Positions 12,780 to 38,000 of a stretch of DNA of 64,000 nucleotides are shown piece after piece. The stretch lies in NCBI RefSeq assembly GCF_000699445.3, contig NC_067202.1:12987924-13051923 (forward strand), read 5' to 3'. A model generated the notes under the pieces. That model made no database searches and was not told where the DNA came from. It was given only the letters and a program-made list of their open reading frames with translations. Source of the DNA: Schistosoma haematobium (Eukaryota; Platyhelminthes; Trematoda; Strigeidida; Schistosomatidae). The position numbers and the translations under genes were made by a program. The first letter of the stretch is position 1. Each line of letters starts with the position of its first letter.

Positions 12780-13870
12780 ACTTTAAGGTAGCATTCAGTT
12801 TTGTTACTCGTGAGGTATTATGATAGTGACTGTCATTGAGACGGGTACCATAGAAAAACATCAATCATACGAAGGCTAGCTGTTTCAAAACTGCTGGTCG
12901 AGTCAGAGTTTATGGCAAACTGTCATCGAAATTGGTAACTTCAAATGGTGTTCGTCAGTGTTGTCAGTTTTCCAGTGTTATTTAACTTTATCATAGACGT
13001 CGTCTGAATTTTCAGAAGATTCACTTGTTGGCTTGGAATACGCAGATGATGTAGTTATGTTTGACGATGAAGCTGAGAAAATGCAGTCATCTGATGACCA
13101 TAATCAACAATGCAGGTATATTCTTGATGCTAATTTTTTCCTCCAAATTCACAATGTTGCTTCAAGACTGGCATACTTAGTTACTTAATGTAGTTGGGCG
13201 TATCGATTGTCTAACTTATTTTGGGAGTCTCACCGGTCATGATGGTCGGGCGTCTGGCAAAATGTCGGCACAGATTCAGAAAGCTCAATTAGCTTTTCGA
13301 CTTTTGCCCTTTGTGGTGTATGCAAGACATTTGTCTGCCAACCAAAGGACAAGCAAACTGTGCAGCAGTTCTCTCTGTTCTACTTCATGGGTGTAAAACG
13401 TGGCCATTATGAATAGTGGATATTCGTAATTTACTAGTGTCTGGTTACAGTTTTCTTCTAAGCATTTCTCGAACATTTTGGAATTGCTTAGTAGATAATG
13501 CTAAGGTTTAGGCATAGGGTTATTGGCAAAGGTGGCAAATCGCTTGATGAAACAGTATATCTCCATCAACTGAGAGGATTCGGACATAAGTTACGTATGC
13601 CTTCTCATTGCCTACCTCGACAGGCGATGTCTTGAGTAGGTGTAGGTTGGGAGAAAGTTAGCGGCCTCTAAACCAAGAAATGCTATCAGTCTTTGAAGTC
13701 ATTGGCAATCAGACTGAATAATGATTAAAAGTGTGAGTTACGAGATTAAAATAAGGGATAATTAGAAACTTTGAATGACGCGGCTCAAAATTGTCTGTAA
13801 TGGCTCTGGTGCATCCATTATCTATCTTCCCTTAGATCCTGAGTTCCTACGTTCCTCATAATGTTATTAT
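12780..13870 (+). pseudogene. Degraded LINE A reverse transcriptase
   Basis: Translated in shifting frames, this follows LINE A from the FLDLKAAFDSVDREVL region through the LEYADDIV-equivalent (13030-13060) and the LRWLGHVLRMP region to the IRSIFP end near 13845. Dense stops and frameshifts make it a dead copy. It lies between NNT and the unknown gene at 14410. Confidence 0.65.
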
Positions 13871-14409
13871 TTCACTAGTTTATTGTATTTGAATAGTATC
13901 TCCGATACCCAATCGTCAACCCTGACTACATTTACTGAAAATTTCGGATTATTTCAATATCGTCACGTTCAATGACCTAGAAAATTATTATTGAAGGTAT
14001 ATTCATGAATCTAAATCTCTTGTAGAGTTCTCTTTAATATTGTTAAGGTCTTTGGCTGTGACATTGATTCAAACTCCTGGAGATCACAGATAATCCTTGC
14101 TGATCTAAACGATTTAGGTTAATACGATACTGCAGATCGCCTCCAACCACCTACAGTAACAGAAAGATCAAACATATCTAGTTACCATATTTTTGTGGAA
14201 CGTCCTTATTGAGTTCATTATGCTTTTTTTCAATCTGGGAACCTATTGGTTGATAAGAAAAGTCACGAGTTTTACAACTATAACATCTGAGTAGTTTCAT
14301 CAATAACCATGACCTTAAATTTAATTACTTCGATCGATAATTAACTTTTAACAAGTCGATTCATTTATACTCAATAAATGGTGAGAGAATAAAATATCAA
14401 CGTCTAGAA

Positions 14410-26427
<12,018 letters not shown>

Positions 26428-26519
26428 AATAATGAATTGTATAACCCCTTTAAGTTTATAGCAATTTCACTATGTAAAAAATACAAGTATACTAATTTTA
26501 TATTATATATTCTACGTAT

Positions 26520-26652
26520 AGAACAATCCCCCTACTTCGGTTTAGTCACCCGGGCAGTATCTCAGCCCTCATATAAATCAAATGAGATTTATGTGGTGTA
26601 TATTTGTTTGATGCCTCCTTGTACCAATGTTTATGTGTTTAAATAAATAAAT
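26520..26652 (+). mobile_element. T element 3' end
   Basis: A 5'-truncated T copy: CCTACTTCGGTTTAGTCACC through GATGCCTCCTTGTACCAATG and TTTAAATAAATAAATA. It begins about 90 bp after the stop codon of the gene at 14410 and could supply its poly(A) signal. Confidence 0.65.
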
Positions 26653-26868
26653 ATAGATCACTCATAAATGTGATTAATTATTTGATGTTTTTCATAACTA
26701 TATAAGATCGTTTCAAAACAGAACTAGATGCTGTGATCGACATTTATAAAAATGGTTTTATCTTCAGTTACTGCTTTAATAACTATTTTTAGATAAACAG
26801 TATACATGTTAAAATACTAATTTAATGTTTCATTTTAAAATGTATTGTACATTTTTGTAAATGTAATA

Positions 26869-27000
26869 ATTTCACAGATTGAAATCATGAGTCAATTGAA
26901 GCTAGAACATCATGGAAAATCTGGAAGCACTTGACGGCCGTTTCTTCCCATTATGGGACTCCTCAGCAGTGCGCATCCACGATCCCGCACCCACGCGAGA
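26869..27000 (-). mobile_element. tRNA-hammerhead SINE 3' half, left arm of a head-to-head pair
   Basis: Minus strand hammerhead: GCACTG, CTGAGGA, a five-pair stem II (TCCCA with TGGGA), GAAA, CGGCCGTC, then AAGTGC. The core is intact and stem I pairs GCACU with AGUGC. It is the inverted repeat of 27247-27357. The tRNA-like part is lost. Confidence 0.75.
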
Positions 27001-27044
27001 TTCGAGCCCAGGACATATGATTTCAATCTGATAATAATCATCTG

Positions 27045-27357
27045 CTCACAAGTGACTGACTTTAAGAGATACTTCTGGAGTTCTAGTGAGAAGCCGTTAC
27101 CAGTGGAGTTCAAACAGGTCTGTTGTGAGATATAAACTCACTGAAGACAATGGTATACGGTAGCGCAACGTCGTGGATTGGTTGAAGTTAGACATTAACA
27201 CCACTGGATGCCGGCTCAGTGGTCCAGTCGGTTAAGCGCTTGGCGCTGGATGAGCACTACTGAGGAGTCCCACAATGGGAAGAAACGGCCGTCAAGTGCT
27301 TCCAGATTTTTCGTGATGGTCTAGCTTCAATTGACTCATGATTTCAATCTGTGAAAT
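27045..27357 (+). mobile_element. tRNA-hammerhead SINE, right arm of the pair, leader and A-box kept
   Basis: Plus strand: leader (TCTAGTGAGAAGCCGTTACC), A-box (GGCTCAGTGGTCCAGTCGG near 27212-27230), then a deletion that removed the B-box, then the hammerhead at about 27252-27308 (GCACTA, CTGAGGA, stem II TCCCA/TGGGA, GAAA, CGGCCGTC, AAGTGC) and the tail ending AATCTGTGAAAT. The ribozyme core is intact. Confidence 0.78.
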
Positions 27358-27362
27358 TTCTA

Positions 27363-29053
27363 AAATCTCCACAAACCCCTTCTGATAATGTAATAATTAT
27401 TCTACCTGAAAAATTATATAATGATGTTACTATTCAATTTTAATTTATACAGAAATATCTACAGTAACTGGGTAAATATTGAATAAAGGTGATAGATTGA
27501 AGTTTTTCTATTGAAAATCATTGACTGAATTTTGTGAAATAATCACTAAGTGAACTAATCAAATCATTGTACTCTTCTACTTCCAAATGTTTCTTGATGC
27601 ATTAAATATTGTCCTGTTTTACCATTCTTAAGTTATGAGTAATTAATTGTAAACCTATTACTTAATTTTCCTTTTGTTTATGACATAGTTATTCCAATAT
27701 CGTAACTTCTTATTTGAACTGAAGTGAGGAGAAGAAATTAACATTTATTATCACATACGTTTGAGTTGTAAACTGAACTGTACAGTAAAAATTATCTACT
27801 TGTTGTGTTTTAGCTATCGGGTAGGTAAGAGTGAGAGACTTCGCCTTGAACTAATGGGCGTTAAACAACGATGAACATAAGTACAAGTTCTACGCTGACT
27901 GACTGACAAGAGCCAGACCATCCCCCCCCACTAACTACTCATCAAATATTCTTACGAGAATCACTGACACCTGCAATTATAGCATACAAATACACTACGT
28001 ACTTGTATCAATATGAATCAAATCATGTGAAAGCTGTTTACGAAGAAGGGAGGTGAAAGTGAGGGTTTGCTCCCTCCTTATTAATCTGCCATTTTATGTA
28101 TATTAAGGCAGTTGTAATCAGTAAAATCAACAGAACATGATTTTCAAGAGAGTTAAAAAGTACGTAATCCAGTTTTGATAGAGATTTTCATAAATTCTGG
28201 TTTACTACTTACTCTCATAAAGCTATTAGCATTAAGTAGTAAGACATCAAAGCTATTTTCTCTGGTTTCATTTAAATACATATTGATTGCATGTTTATTG
28301 AGTATTTTTGGTATTATTATTTTCTTAATACCCTAGTTCTAAGCTTTTATTTGAGTCATAATTTGTTGCTATATTATTTTCGACTCATAAACTACAACCG
28401 ATTAATTGTATATCCAGTATTCCACTTTCCCATCATAAATGTTGTTGTCCCGTGTTAATACTGATACCACATGAGTATGCTGGGTGGTGGTCTGGTCTTG
28501 TGTGTATATAAATGAATGTTTGAAATATAATAGCAATCTTGGACAGGTGAACATTAGTCTTGTGTTCAGGGCTAGTTAGTATTAGGGTTAACCTATAAGC
28601 ATAAATTATCAGTTTTCTTGGTCCTTGCTGATTATTGATTACTTAAGTTGGTCTACGTGTATTGGTTAGTTGTAGAACATAACGAGAACTATTTTCGTTT
28701 TGCTTTTTACATCCATTGAAAAGTATGGATTTCTGATAACAATGAGTATAAATGTACCGAATTTTTACACAGATAGAAGGCGAATGTACTGAAATATGTA
28801 TTTATTTCCTAATACATTTATACATGAAACGTGTGTACAGTATCAGTTTAGTTAATCTAAAGTAAGACAAAAATGTAACAAAGCAGAAACCACATTAAAT
28901 CTAAATTAGTATCGATTAGTATCTGATAATAACAACAAGTTACTACTGGAATCAACCTTCGTCTATTTAATTTTTTCGTGCACACACAAGATTATTACCT
29001 AATAATTTTGCAGGGGAAAATTCAAACAGCAAAACTACAGATTGATCAATGAA
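27363..29053. other. Spacer between the unknown gene and SAM50; one LINE A tail remnant
   Basis: The two genes converge here. Apart from a short LINE A-like 3' end near 27860-27905 (GTTCTACGCTGACTGACTGA), I see no gene or repeat. The SAM50 3' UTR must lie at the right edge, on the minus strand. Confidence 0.45.
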
Positions 29054-32000
29054 TCACATATAATACATGCCAAATCCAAAAGCGAATCCAGGCTTTACTT
29101 GATCACCAGATTGATATGTCATTGGGAAACAATAATTTAATTCAATGCGTAAAATTCCAGCAAAACGAAATACTAAACCCATACCAATCACAGTACGAGG
29201 TCGACCTTTTAATTCATTTAAAAAATACTGACTGAATTCATTAACAGTTCTACATGTAGAAGGTGAATCCATCAATTTTTGAATAGGTCTTTCCAATGTA
29301 GAGCCTATTTTATTCAAATGAAACAGTAAAGATAGAAAATAAAGCATATCGGAGAGAAGAGAAGGATTTGTACTAATTCATCCAGTTATATCTTACATGA
29401 ATTAAAACTATCTCAAAACGAATATATATGGAAGTGTTGTGCCCCGATAAGCATAATGAATGGTAACTTTTGGAATCCATTTATGGACCAATACTATGAG
29501 TACATTTTTATCGTATAATTGTTAAATAGCTAAACTATACATATTCATGTCCCTCTTATTATGAGCTTTATTTTCACCTATGAACTAGTATTATACAATT
29601 TACCGTTCTTGAGTAATGCTCGATCTATTAATTCCTACCTCCCAAATTCACAGCCACATTTGGCCAAATCTTGTACAATGTTATTTTCCATTTTATGGTA
29701 CAATGTGGTCTGTTGGGTTGGTATATAAACCGAGAATGTTCGAAGTAAGTGATTCATATCGCAGAGGCAGAGGTTGGTGTTCTGGACTTAACTGGCTGGG
29801 CTAGGCGGGAAGCAGGACAAATCAGCACTCTAGGCTGCTCGTACGGGTTTTACGCGTCATTGGTCCGACCGATAATTCACTGCTTTCTAATTGGTGGTAT
29901 CATTACTTTATACATTAACAGGGCACTCAGGCCACAAGTTATAACAGAAAGATGTCATATCTATCTGCAAAATAACAGATGTATCAATAAAACAATAAAT
30001 GTGAACAAATGTTTAAACTGTACACAGAAATCAAGATGTTAAAAGTGAGATTATCATTAAATAAAAGTTGAGAATGTCTACATACATTTGGATCAATAAT
30101 TGAAGTTGAAATTGTACCTTTTATGAAGGATTAGTTGTCCAAAAATTCAGAAAACCTTGTATTTTATTCTTCTTCATGAATAACAATGCTGTGTTACTCA
30201 TAAGAAGCAAAAAATGATAGTGTAAAATGAAGAGGGACGAAGAATTTACATAAAACTTGGGCTTATTTTAATAAAAAAGAATCCTTGATAGAAGAATTAG
30301 CCAGTGGAGCTGTTTTACGTATTTATAGCTGTCAGACATTTGGAATATAAACTGGGTGTTCGAATTGAAATGTTCTGGTGAGGATGTCACTACCTTAGCC
30401 TTTGGCCTATAATCCACGAGTAAGTAGATGTAATCTGATGGTAACCAATAATCGAAGATAGGCTCATACGCCATTTGATCATTCAGGATCTTGGAGCCTA
30501 CTTACATAAGCGGTTTGGATTCCGATCTTGTTGACTCCTCTGGCAGTGACTATAAACCTGTGGCCATATGAATTTATTTCGAGAGAGAGGACTGTCTTTA
30601 CTATCGATCGTAGCACGGCGTTTGGGGGAATTAAATAATATTCCAATGTTGTTCTGATTAGATTAAAGCTTATAATTTAATTTGCAATGGCTTGGATTTA
30701 TGGAGTGAACACAAACTCTGGGATCCAGGTTCACCCTCCTGACGAGTAACCAAACAGAACTGCAATTGATCAATCTTTTCTGGCATATGTGGGTCCTATG
30801 CGGATTGTTTCGACATTTTATAAGCAAAGTTAGATAGTGGCCAGCATTGAAGTTTGGAACACACTTGTAAACTGAATGTATCTGCACGCTCCAGCCTCTA
30901 AATGCCCTGGTATAGTCGAGGGAATAGACAGTTAGTTTTCCCTCTTGAAATGCGCTCACATGGTCACGCGTATACAGCAAGTGCCAAGGAAGTCCTACTT
31001 ACTGCGTTCTCGCGGTGTGGGTATTGTTTACAAAATTGGTGTCTTCTTGTACCAATGTTTGTGTTTAAATAAATGGATATGCACACTCCAGAATTGATGT
31101 TCACAACGTGACTCGAAACTATTACCGTTCGCTTTAGTTACTCGTGAATAACTGAATAATCTAAACTAGGTTACTAGATTAAATAACTTCTAAAATAAAC
31201 TACTAAACATTTCATTCAATAAAATATGTGATACGATATTCATTTAACTATTTCTCAATAATAACAATCTTAATTAATTTACCGGCAAGAAAGAATCCAT
31301 GTAGACGTAATTGAGAAGCTAATGAACCTTCTTCAGCGCCCCAATACGGTAATGGAGCGTATAAATGAGCTCCAGTTAACCAGAAAGCATCAGCACCAAT
31401 AGGTGATAATGGTGAATGAGTAGATACAGGAGCTGATAATGATTGTTGATTGTTATTATTAAGTGTTGTTTCATAACTATCTAACATTTGAACAGTTGGT
31501 GCTAGTAATGGCTCTGATGGACTTACAGTACGCCATTGAAATCCTCGAAGTTCTAAAGGTCCACCCAAAAAGAATCTATCAGAAATATGAACCTATAATA
31601 TAATTTTTAAATGAATAAGCAATTAACAAAAGCAAAGTAAATACTAAACAATAAAGACTATTTACAATAGGATATAGAAAATTCAAAAAAAAATAGTTGA
31701 GTGTTATATTAACAAAAACGTCTACAGTTCGTTTAAACATTGGTACAAGGAGTCACCAAACAGATATGCGCTACGTAAATCGTTCGGTATATGAGAGGGC
31801 TGAGATACTGCCCATGGGTGCTTAAACCAAAGCAGGTGGTTTCATTACGGGGCCACACCTGGAGCCTTTTACTTAAGGGTCTAATCCACAAGGCAGTGGA
31901 GCAAAGTAAGGAGATGCAGTCCCACAGTGGCCGATGACCAATAATTGGTCCATACGCTATTTATTTCTTTAGGATCCTGGATACCATGTACACCATTGGT

Positions 32001-35000
32001 TTGGAATCAGGGTTTTCCAACTCTCCTAGGTGAATCCTCCGTAACCACCAACCCAGTAAAAGCATCGGACATTCGTTTCTCGTCCTCTCAAGTTCGTAAA
32101 CAACACCCCCGTCACAAGAAGGTAATGAGCAGAACTTCCCTGGTAGTGGTTGTATGCACATGGCCACTTGAGAGCATTTCGAGGAGAGAGCTGACTCTGC
32201 ACTCTTGGTCGTACCAGGGTATTTCAGGGTAACCACTAAGATTGTGATAGTGTTTCAACGAAATGATCTAAATTGAACAATAATAACAATGACTATGTAA
32301 TGAAAGTATGTTTAAGTGATAGAAGTTTTCTTTTGTTTTAAACAAACTGTGAAATTTTTATAAGACTATTCATTTCATAATTATTTCACAATACTTAAGC
32401 ATTAAGTGTTTATGGTAAACATTAAAAAGGAAATTATATATGTGTAAAATATATCTCAGTGATTAACATTTATAAGAAGAAGAGGAAACTCCATTGTTTC
32501 ACTCAACAGTTTTTAAGAAGACAGTAATGTCCAATATCAAGATTCTCGAATATAAGAAAGTTGTTTTTCGAATGCTGCTGCAACTGTGCTCAGACAATCG
32601 CTTATTTTTAGCAAACACAAATTTTAAGCATAAGGAGAGACATCGTCTAACGTGGCGACCGCCTGCACCAAACCAACGATGGACTCAAATAGACCATATT
32701 GCCATCAGTCATCGTTGGAGAGGGTCGGTAGAAGATTGTCGCCCATTCTGGAGTATCTGCTTGGACTCCGACCACGCCCTAATACGGGCACGCATCTGCT
32801 TGCGCCTCACTGGACGCAAAAAAGCCACAGTAAAAAGACTCATTAGAACTGAATTGAGTAGCGAGAAATCTAAAAGTAGGTTCCAGGAACAACTGAGGTC
32901 ACAATTAGATGGTTCTGAAAACGAGGTTGACCCAGATGTTGCTTGGAAAGCTATACAAACAGCTGTGGAAACAGCAGTGACATCTATCAGTGATTTAAAC
33001 CACAGGGTTACAAAGAACCAATGGATTTCCTCAAGGTCTATCGCACTGATGGATTCTCGTAAACTCATCTTATCAGGCTCTGAACATGATGAAGAGCGAA
33101 AATAAATCAGATCTAGGTTAAGCAAAAGTCTAAGGAACGACCGTGAGCAGTGGTGGGCAACGAAAGCAAAACAGATGGAAAAGGCAGCGGCTATAGGGAA
33201 CACAAGACAGCTCTACAGACTAATAAAAGAAACTGGAATTGCCAAGTCAAGTGTAAGTCAGACTATTTCGGAAAAAGACGACACCCCCATCTGCTCTCAG
33301 TCCAGACGTTTAAAACGATGGGCGGAACATTTCAGAGAACAGTTCAGCTGGCCTTCAGCTACTCTACAACTACCTTCCATTCCCAGACAATGTGAAGGGA
33401 ACATTGAAATAGGTCTCCCAACTCTAGCAGAAGTTCAAAAGGCTATGGTTAATCTCAAACTAGGAAGGGCAGCTGGTCAAGATGGATTGGCTCCAGAGGT
33501 CTTTAAGTATGGTGGTCCAATTTTAGAGATTAGGTTGACTAATATTTTAGCTAAGATCTGGGAGTTAGACGTTATCCCATCTGACTGGTCACAATCACTT
33601 ATCGTCCAAATATATAAGAGAGGACGATTATCAGAACTATGTGATATATTAGCGCAATACATTTCGAACAATCTGGTCACACATATACTTGTTAAGAGCA
33701 TTTATATATAAAAATAAAAGGTCAACTAGACAGGAAACGGGGTAAGAGGAGATAAGGATAATGATAAGAGTAATAATAATAATAATGTGAACACAAAGCG
33801 AAACCTAATCACTCTGGATAATAAGTCAATATTACCAGGGTAGGTTTAAGGTAAGAACAAACTGTTTTTGAACACATAAAGGGGGTTTGAATTTTCGTAT
33901 GGCTAAGGCTTCAATGAACCTTAGTATACGCCCTTTTACACTTTTATACAGCACTACAAAAGCTGAATTTAGATCAATCTTGTGACCTGTTTCAATTATA
34001 CGTTTAGCAATAGAGGATGATGGATGTTTATCCTCTGCTCTTATTGGGTCACTTGATTGTATTTGTTTCTGAAGCCATTTGGGTACATGTTCACTCACCC
34101 TAATGTTGAGATCACGATTACTCCTCCCTATGTATGTGTGACCACACACACATTTAAATTGGTAAACACAGTGGGATGTGACGCAATCGTTTCCATGTAC
34201 TTTAGGTTTTGAATGAAGCATGCACCTTGTTCTTTCTTTGATGATGACCTTTGCTGCGCAATAGGTTTTATTGATGACTGATTTAAGTCGTTGTTTCAGT
34301 AAAAGGCTATTTGAATCACCTCTGAATGGTAAGGTGATGTAGACAGGCTTTTTCTCTACCGAGGCTACAGTAGGTCTCGCTGAACCATGGACTTTCCATC
34401 TATTTATGAATTTCAGAGGATAGCTATTTTCTATTAACGTTTTATTTAACAACTTAACATCATCATCAATGGCGTCATTGGTACAAATACGGTCGAGTCT
34501 GTTGAAAAGACACCTTATCAAACCACGTTTGTATTGCACAGGGCAATAACTATAATAACTAAGATATTGACCTGTCCACGTTGGTTTTCTAAAAATAGAT
34601 CGCTTTACTGAACCATCTTCTCGTCTACTCAGGAGTATATCTAGGAAGGGAAGCTGATCGTTTTTCTCCTCTTCACATGAGAGACTAATATGGTTTTGGA
34701 GAGTGTTGAGTTTATTTAATAAACCGTACATATCCTCTTTTTTCTCACAAACAACTAAGATATCGTCCACATATCTCTTATAAAGTGACATGTTTCCGAT
34801 TAATTCATCAGTCTGATTTTCAACATGTGCCATGAACACATCTGCTAGTAATGGTCCTAGCGGACTACCCATAGCAACTCCATCAATCTGACGAAAGTAT
34901 TCACCTTCAAAAGTGAACTGAACTTTGTCAGTACATAGTAATAGTAAATCTTTAAGAAGTTTTACAGGTACACGTGATTGAAAATTGTTTTCAGATATGT

Positions 35001-38000
35001 AATCACATAATATATCAATGGTTTTTTTTAAAGGTACATTTGTAAACAAGGAATTTACATCAAATGAACACATTGTCTTTTCCTTGATATTAATATCATC
35101 TAAATGATCAACCAGTTCAAAAGAATCCTTTAGAAAATACTTACATAGAAGTCTTCGAATAGGATCCAACAACTTTGCTAACCATTTAGCCAGATTATGT
35201 GTAGGTGATCTGCACATTGATAGAGTTGGACGTAAAGGAACATTAGGTTTGTGAATTTTAGGCAGTCCATATAAATGAGGGTACTCGGAACCCATAGGTT
35301 TTAGAAAGTTAAATTCCTCTTTATTAATATATCCGAGTGAACTGCAAACACGAGAGAATCACGCTAGCTTCAGACCTGGTCGTGGCTGCATCGACCACAT
35401 ATTCACCATTCGTCAAGTTCTAGAACATAGGCATACTTATCAGCGTCCGACAATGGTGGTCTTTCTTGACTTAAAAGCAGCATTCGACTCTGTAGACCGA
35501 GAGGTTCTGTGGCAGTGTCTGTCATTGAAAGGCGTACCCCAGAAGTACATAAACCTTGTGAAGGCTCTTTACTCGAGCATTACTAGTCGAGTCAGAGCTT
35601 ATGGCGAACTGTCATCTGCTTTTGCAACCTCAAGTGGTGTCCGTCAAGGCTGTCCACTTTCTCCATTTTTGTTTAACTTCATCATAGATGGAAATAACGT
35701 TCTCGTCGACTGCATTTTCGAGCATTGATCCACTACGATGGGGTCCACTTTTTGGCCTAGAATACGCAGATGACATAGTCCTGTTTGGTGAAGACGCTGA
35801 CAAAATGCAGAGTCTTTTGGTAGCACTAAGCAATAATGCCAGAATGTTTGGAATGCGCTTTTCTCCCTCTAAATGCAAGTTGTTGCTTCAGGACTGGTCT
35901 GCGTCAACACCTGAACTAAGGATAGGGAGTGAAGTAGTCGAACGCGTTGACAACTTCACTCATCTTGGAAGTCTGATCAGCCCTAATGCGTTGGTGTCTG
36001 ACGAAATCTCAGCAGGGATTCGAAAAGCCCGCTTGGCTTTTGCCAACTTACGTCACCTATGGCGAAGGCGAGATATCCGTCTATCAATAAAAGGACGAGT
36101 ATACTGAGCGGCAGTCCGTTCTGTTTTAATTTACGGCAGCGAAACATGGCCATTAAGAGTAGAAGACACTCGTAAGCTATTAGTATTTGACCACAGATGC
36201 CTTAGAAATATTGCTGGCGTCTGCTGGGATCACCGGGTAAGTAATAGTGAGGTTAGACGCAGGGTATTAGGAAATGATGGTAAATCAGTTGATGAGGTTG
36301 TGAATCTTCATCGACTGAGATGGTTGGGCCACGTGTTACGTATGCCCGAACACCGATTACCACGACGTGCAATGCTAACCGGTGTTCGGGATGGTTGGGA
36401 GAAAGTAAGGGGCGGTCAAAACAAAATGTGGCATCAGTGCTTGAAGTCACTAACTTCTAGTCTGAGCCATGTTGGGAGAGGCAGATTACTTGGTTGGGGT
36501 GCGCGTGACTATCGTAACCAATGGTTGGAGACTCTTGGTGACAGGGCTCAGAATCGATCACAATGGCGTCGGTGTATACGCTCTATCTTCCCTTAAACTA
36601 AGAGATTAAAATCGCTTCATATCTTTCTTTCTACGGACTAATTCCTTCTTCCTGTACTATATCCTTACATGCAATCATTCTTTTATATATTACCACTTCT
36701 GAATTAACTACTTTTACGAATCCGGTGTCCATCTATCTATTGTTGTGTTAATGAAGTATGGCAACTTGGACCGATGCATATATGTGCCTGGTCCTACGTT
36801 GTAGCTGACTGACTGCTGAATTCCCAAATCCAAAAAAAAACCATTATTTCAAATTCATGAACTGATTTCAAGTGAAGTTTGTTCATTAAGTTTTAGTATA
36901 TTAACTCATTTGTATGGACTCACGAAGTATGAAATTAGTTAATTAAGTTTCAGGATCTTCCATTGGCCCAATTTGATAAGTCTTGCTAATTGAACGCTAT
37001 ATTCGGTCCCTAAGCTATTCTAGTAACCCCCCGCAAGCTAGAACTACACAGCGATCTGAATACGAGAGAAAAAGCACAAAATATACAAGAAGCACTTTAC
37101 TCCAAATGTTCCTTTTAGTACAGAAAATATAGGGTTTTTATAGTATTTTAGATGTCCTTGGGTTTCCCGAAAATTCTGGAATGCTACTAAACATAGTAGC
37201 AGCACAGAAATCAGCCAATCAGAAACTTCACATGTGACTTTGGCTTTCTTGATGTTTCCGGCTAAACTTCTAGTGAAAGCTGATTGGATAAAGTGCTTCT
37301 TAGTGTTTCGTGAGCCTTCCTTGTCTTTTGCGAGAAGTTTTCTGGGTCACCCCAACACAATTAATAATTATTGTAATTAATCGATATTTTATCGAATTAA
37401 ACTGAATGTAAATATGTACGGAGTTGAAACTGATAAGTCTTGTCCGTTGGCCAAACACCATCGGTAACAACCTGCTGTGGCAAAGAACAAACTGGCTTCC
37501 AACTCAAAAGGCAATCCGAAAAATACACTAAAGCTTTATAGGACAAACATTGTGGAAATCATCAAAATGCGTCACAAGGCAAGCGCTAACTTGGACTCTT
37601 CAAGGCAGAAAAGTGGGGGAGACTAAAAAATAATGCACCGCGAATTGGAGGCAGATTTCAAAAGAGTAAATCGCAGTTGCCAATAACTGGAAAGGAGACG
37701 CCAGAGCAGAGTTGGTTAGAGAACCCTAGTAGACAGGGTATGTCCCACGAGATGTAATGGGCGTAAGTATGTGAGCAAGTCAATTTATTGATAACTTATT
37801 TAACAATTCTACATACAATTCGGTCACTTTAAGATAGTAGCTCACTATGTAGGCTCTATATGCTTGATACCAACACGATTCATTGAATGTATCTAACAAA
37901 CATCAAGACATGTTTTGGTTATCTTAATGATTGAATAGAACCAACCTTTATAATGGTCATAGCATACAGCCATTTCCCAGAAAGTACGACCCATGGAGCG

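Noticed and set aside
30690..30760. CCTGACGAGTAACC at 30738 as a plus-strand hammerhead
   Set aside because: No GAAA at the right distance and no pairing stems; likely chance or a scrambled SM-alpha piece.
32494..33105. Possible host endonuclease gene
   Set aside because: The frame matches the LINE endonuclease/linker and continues into LINE A after one stop.
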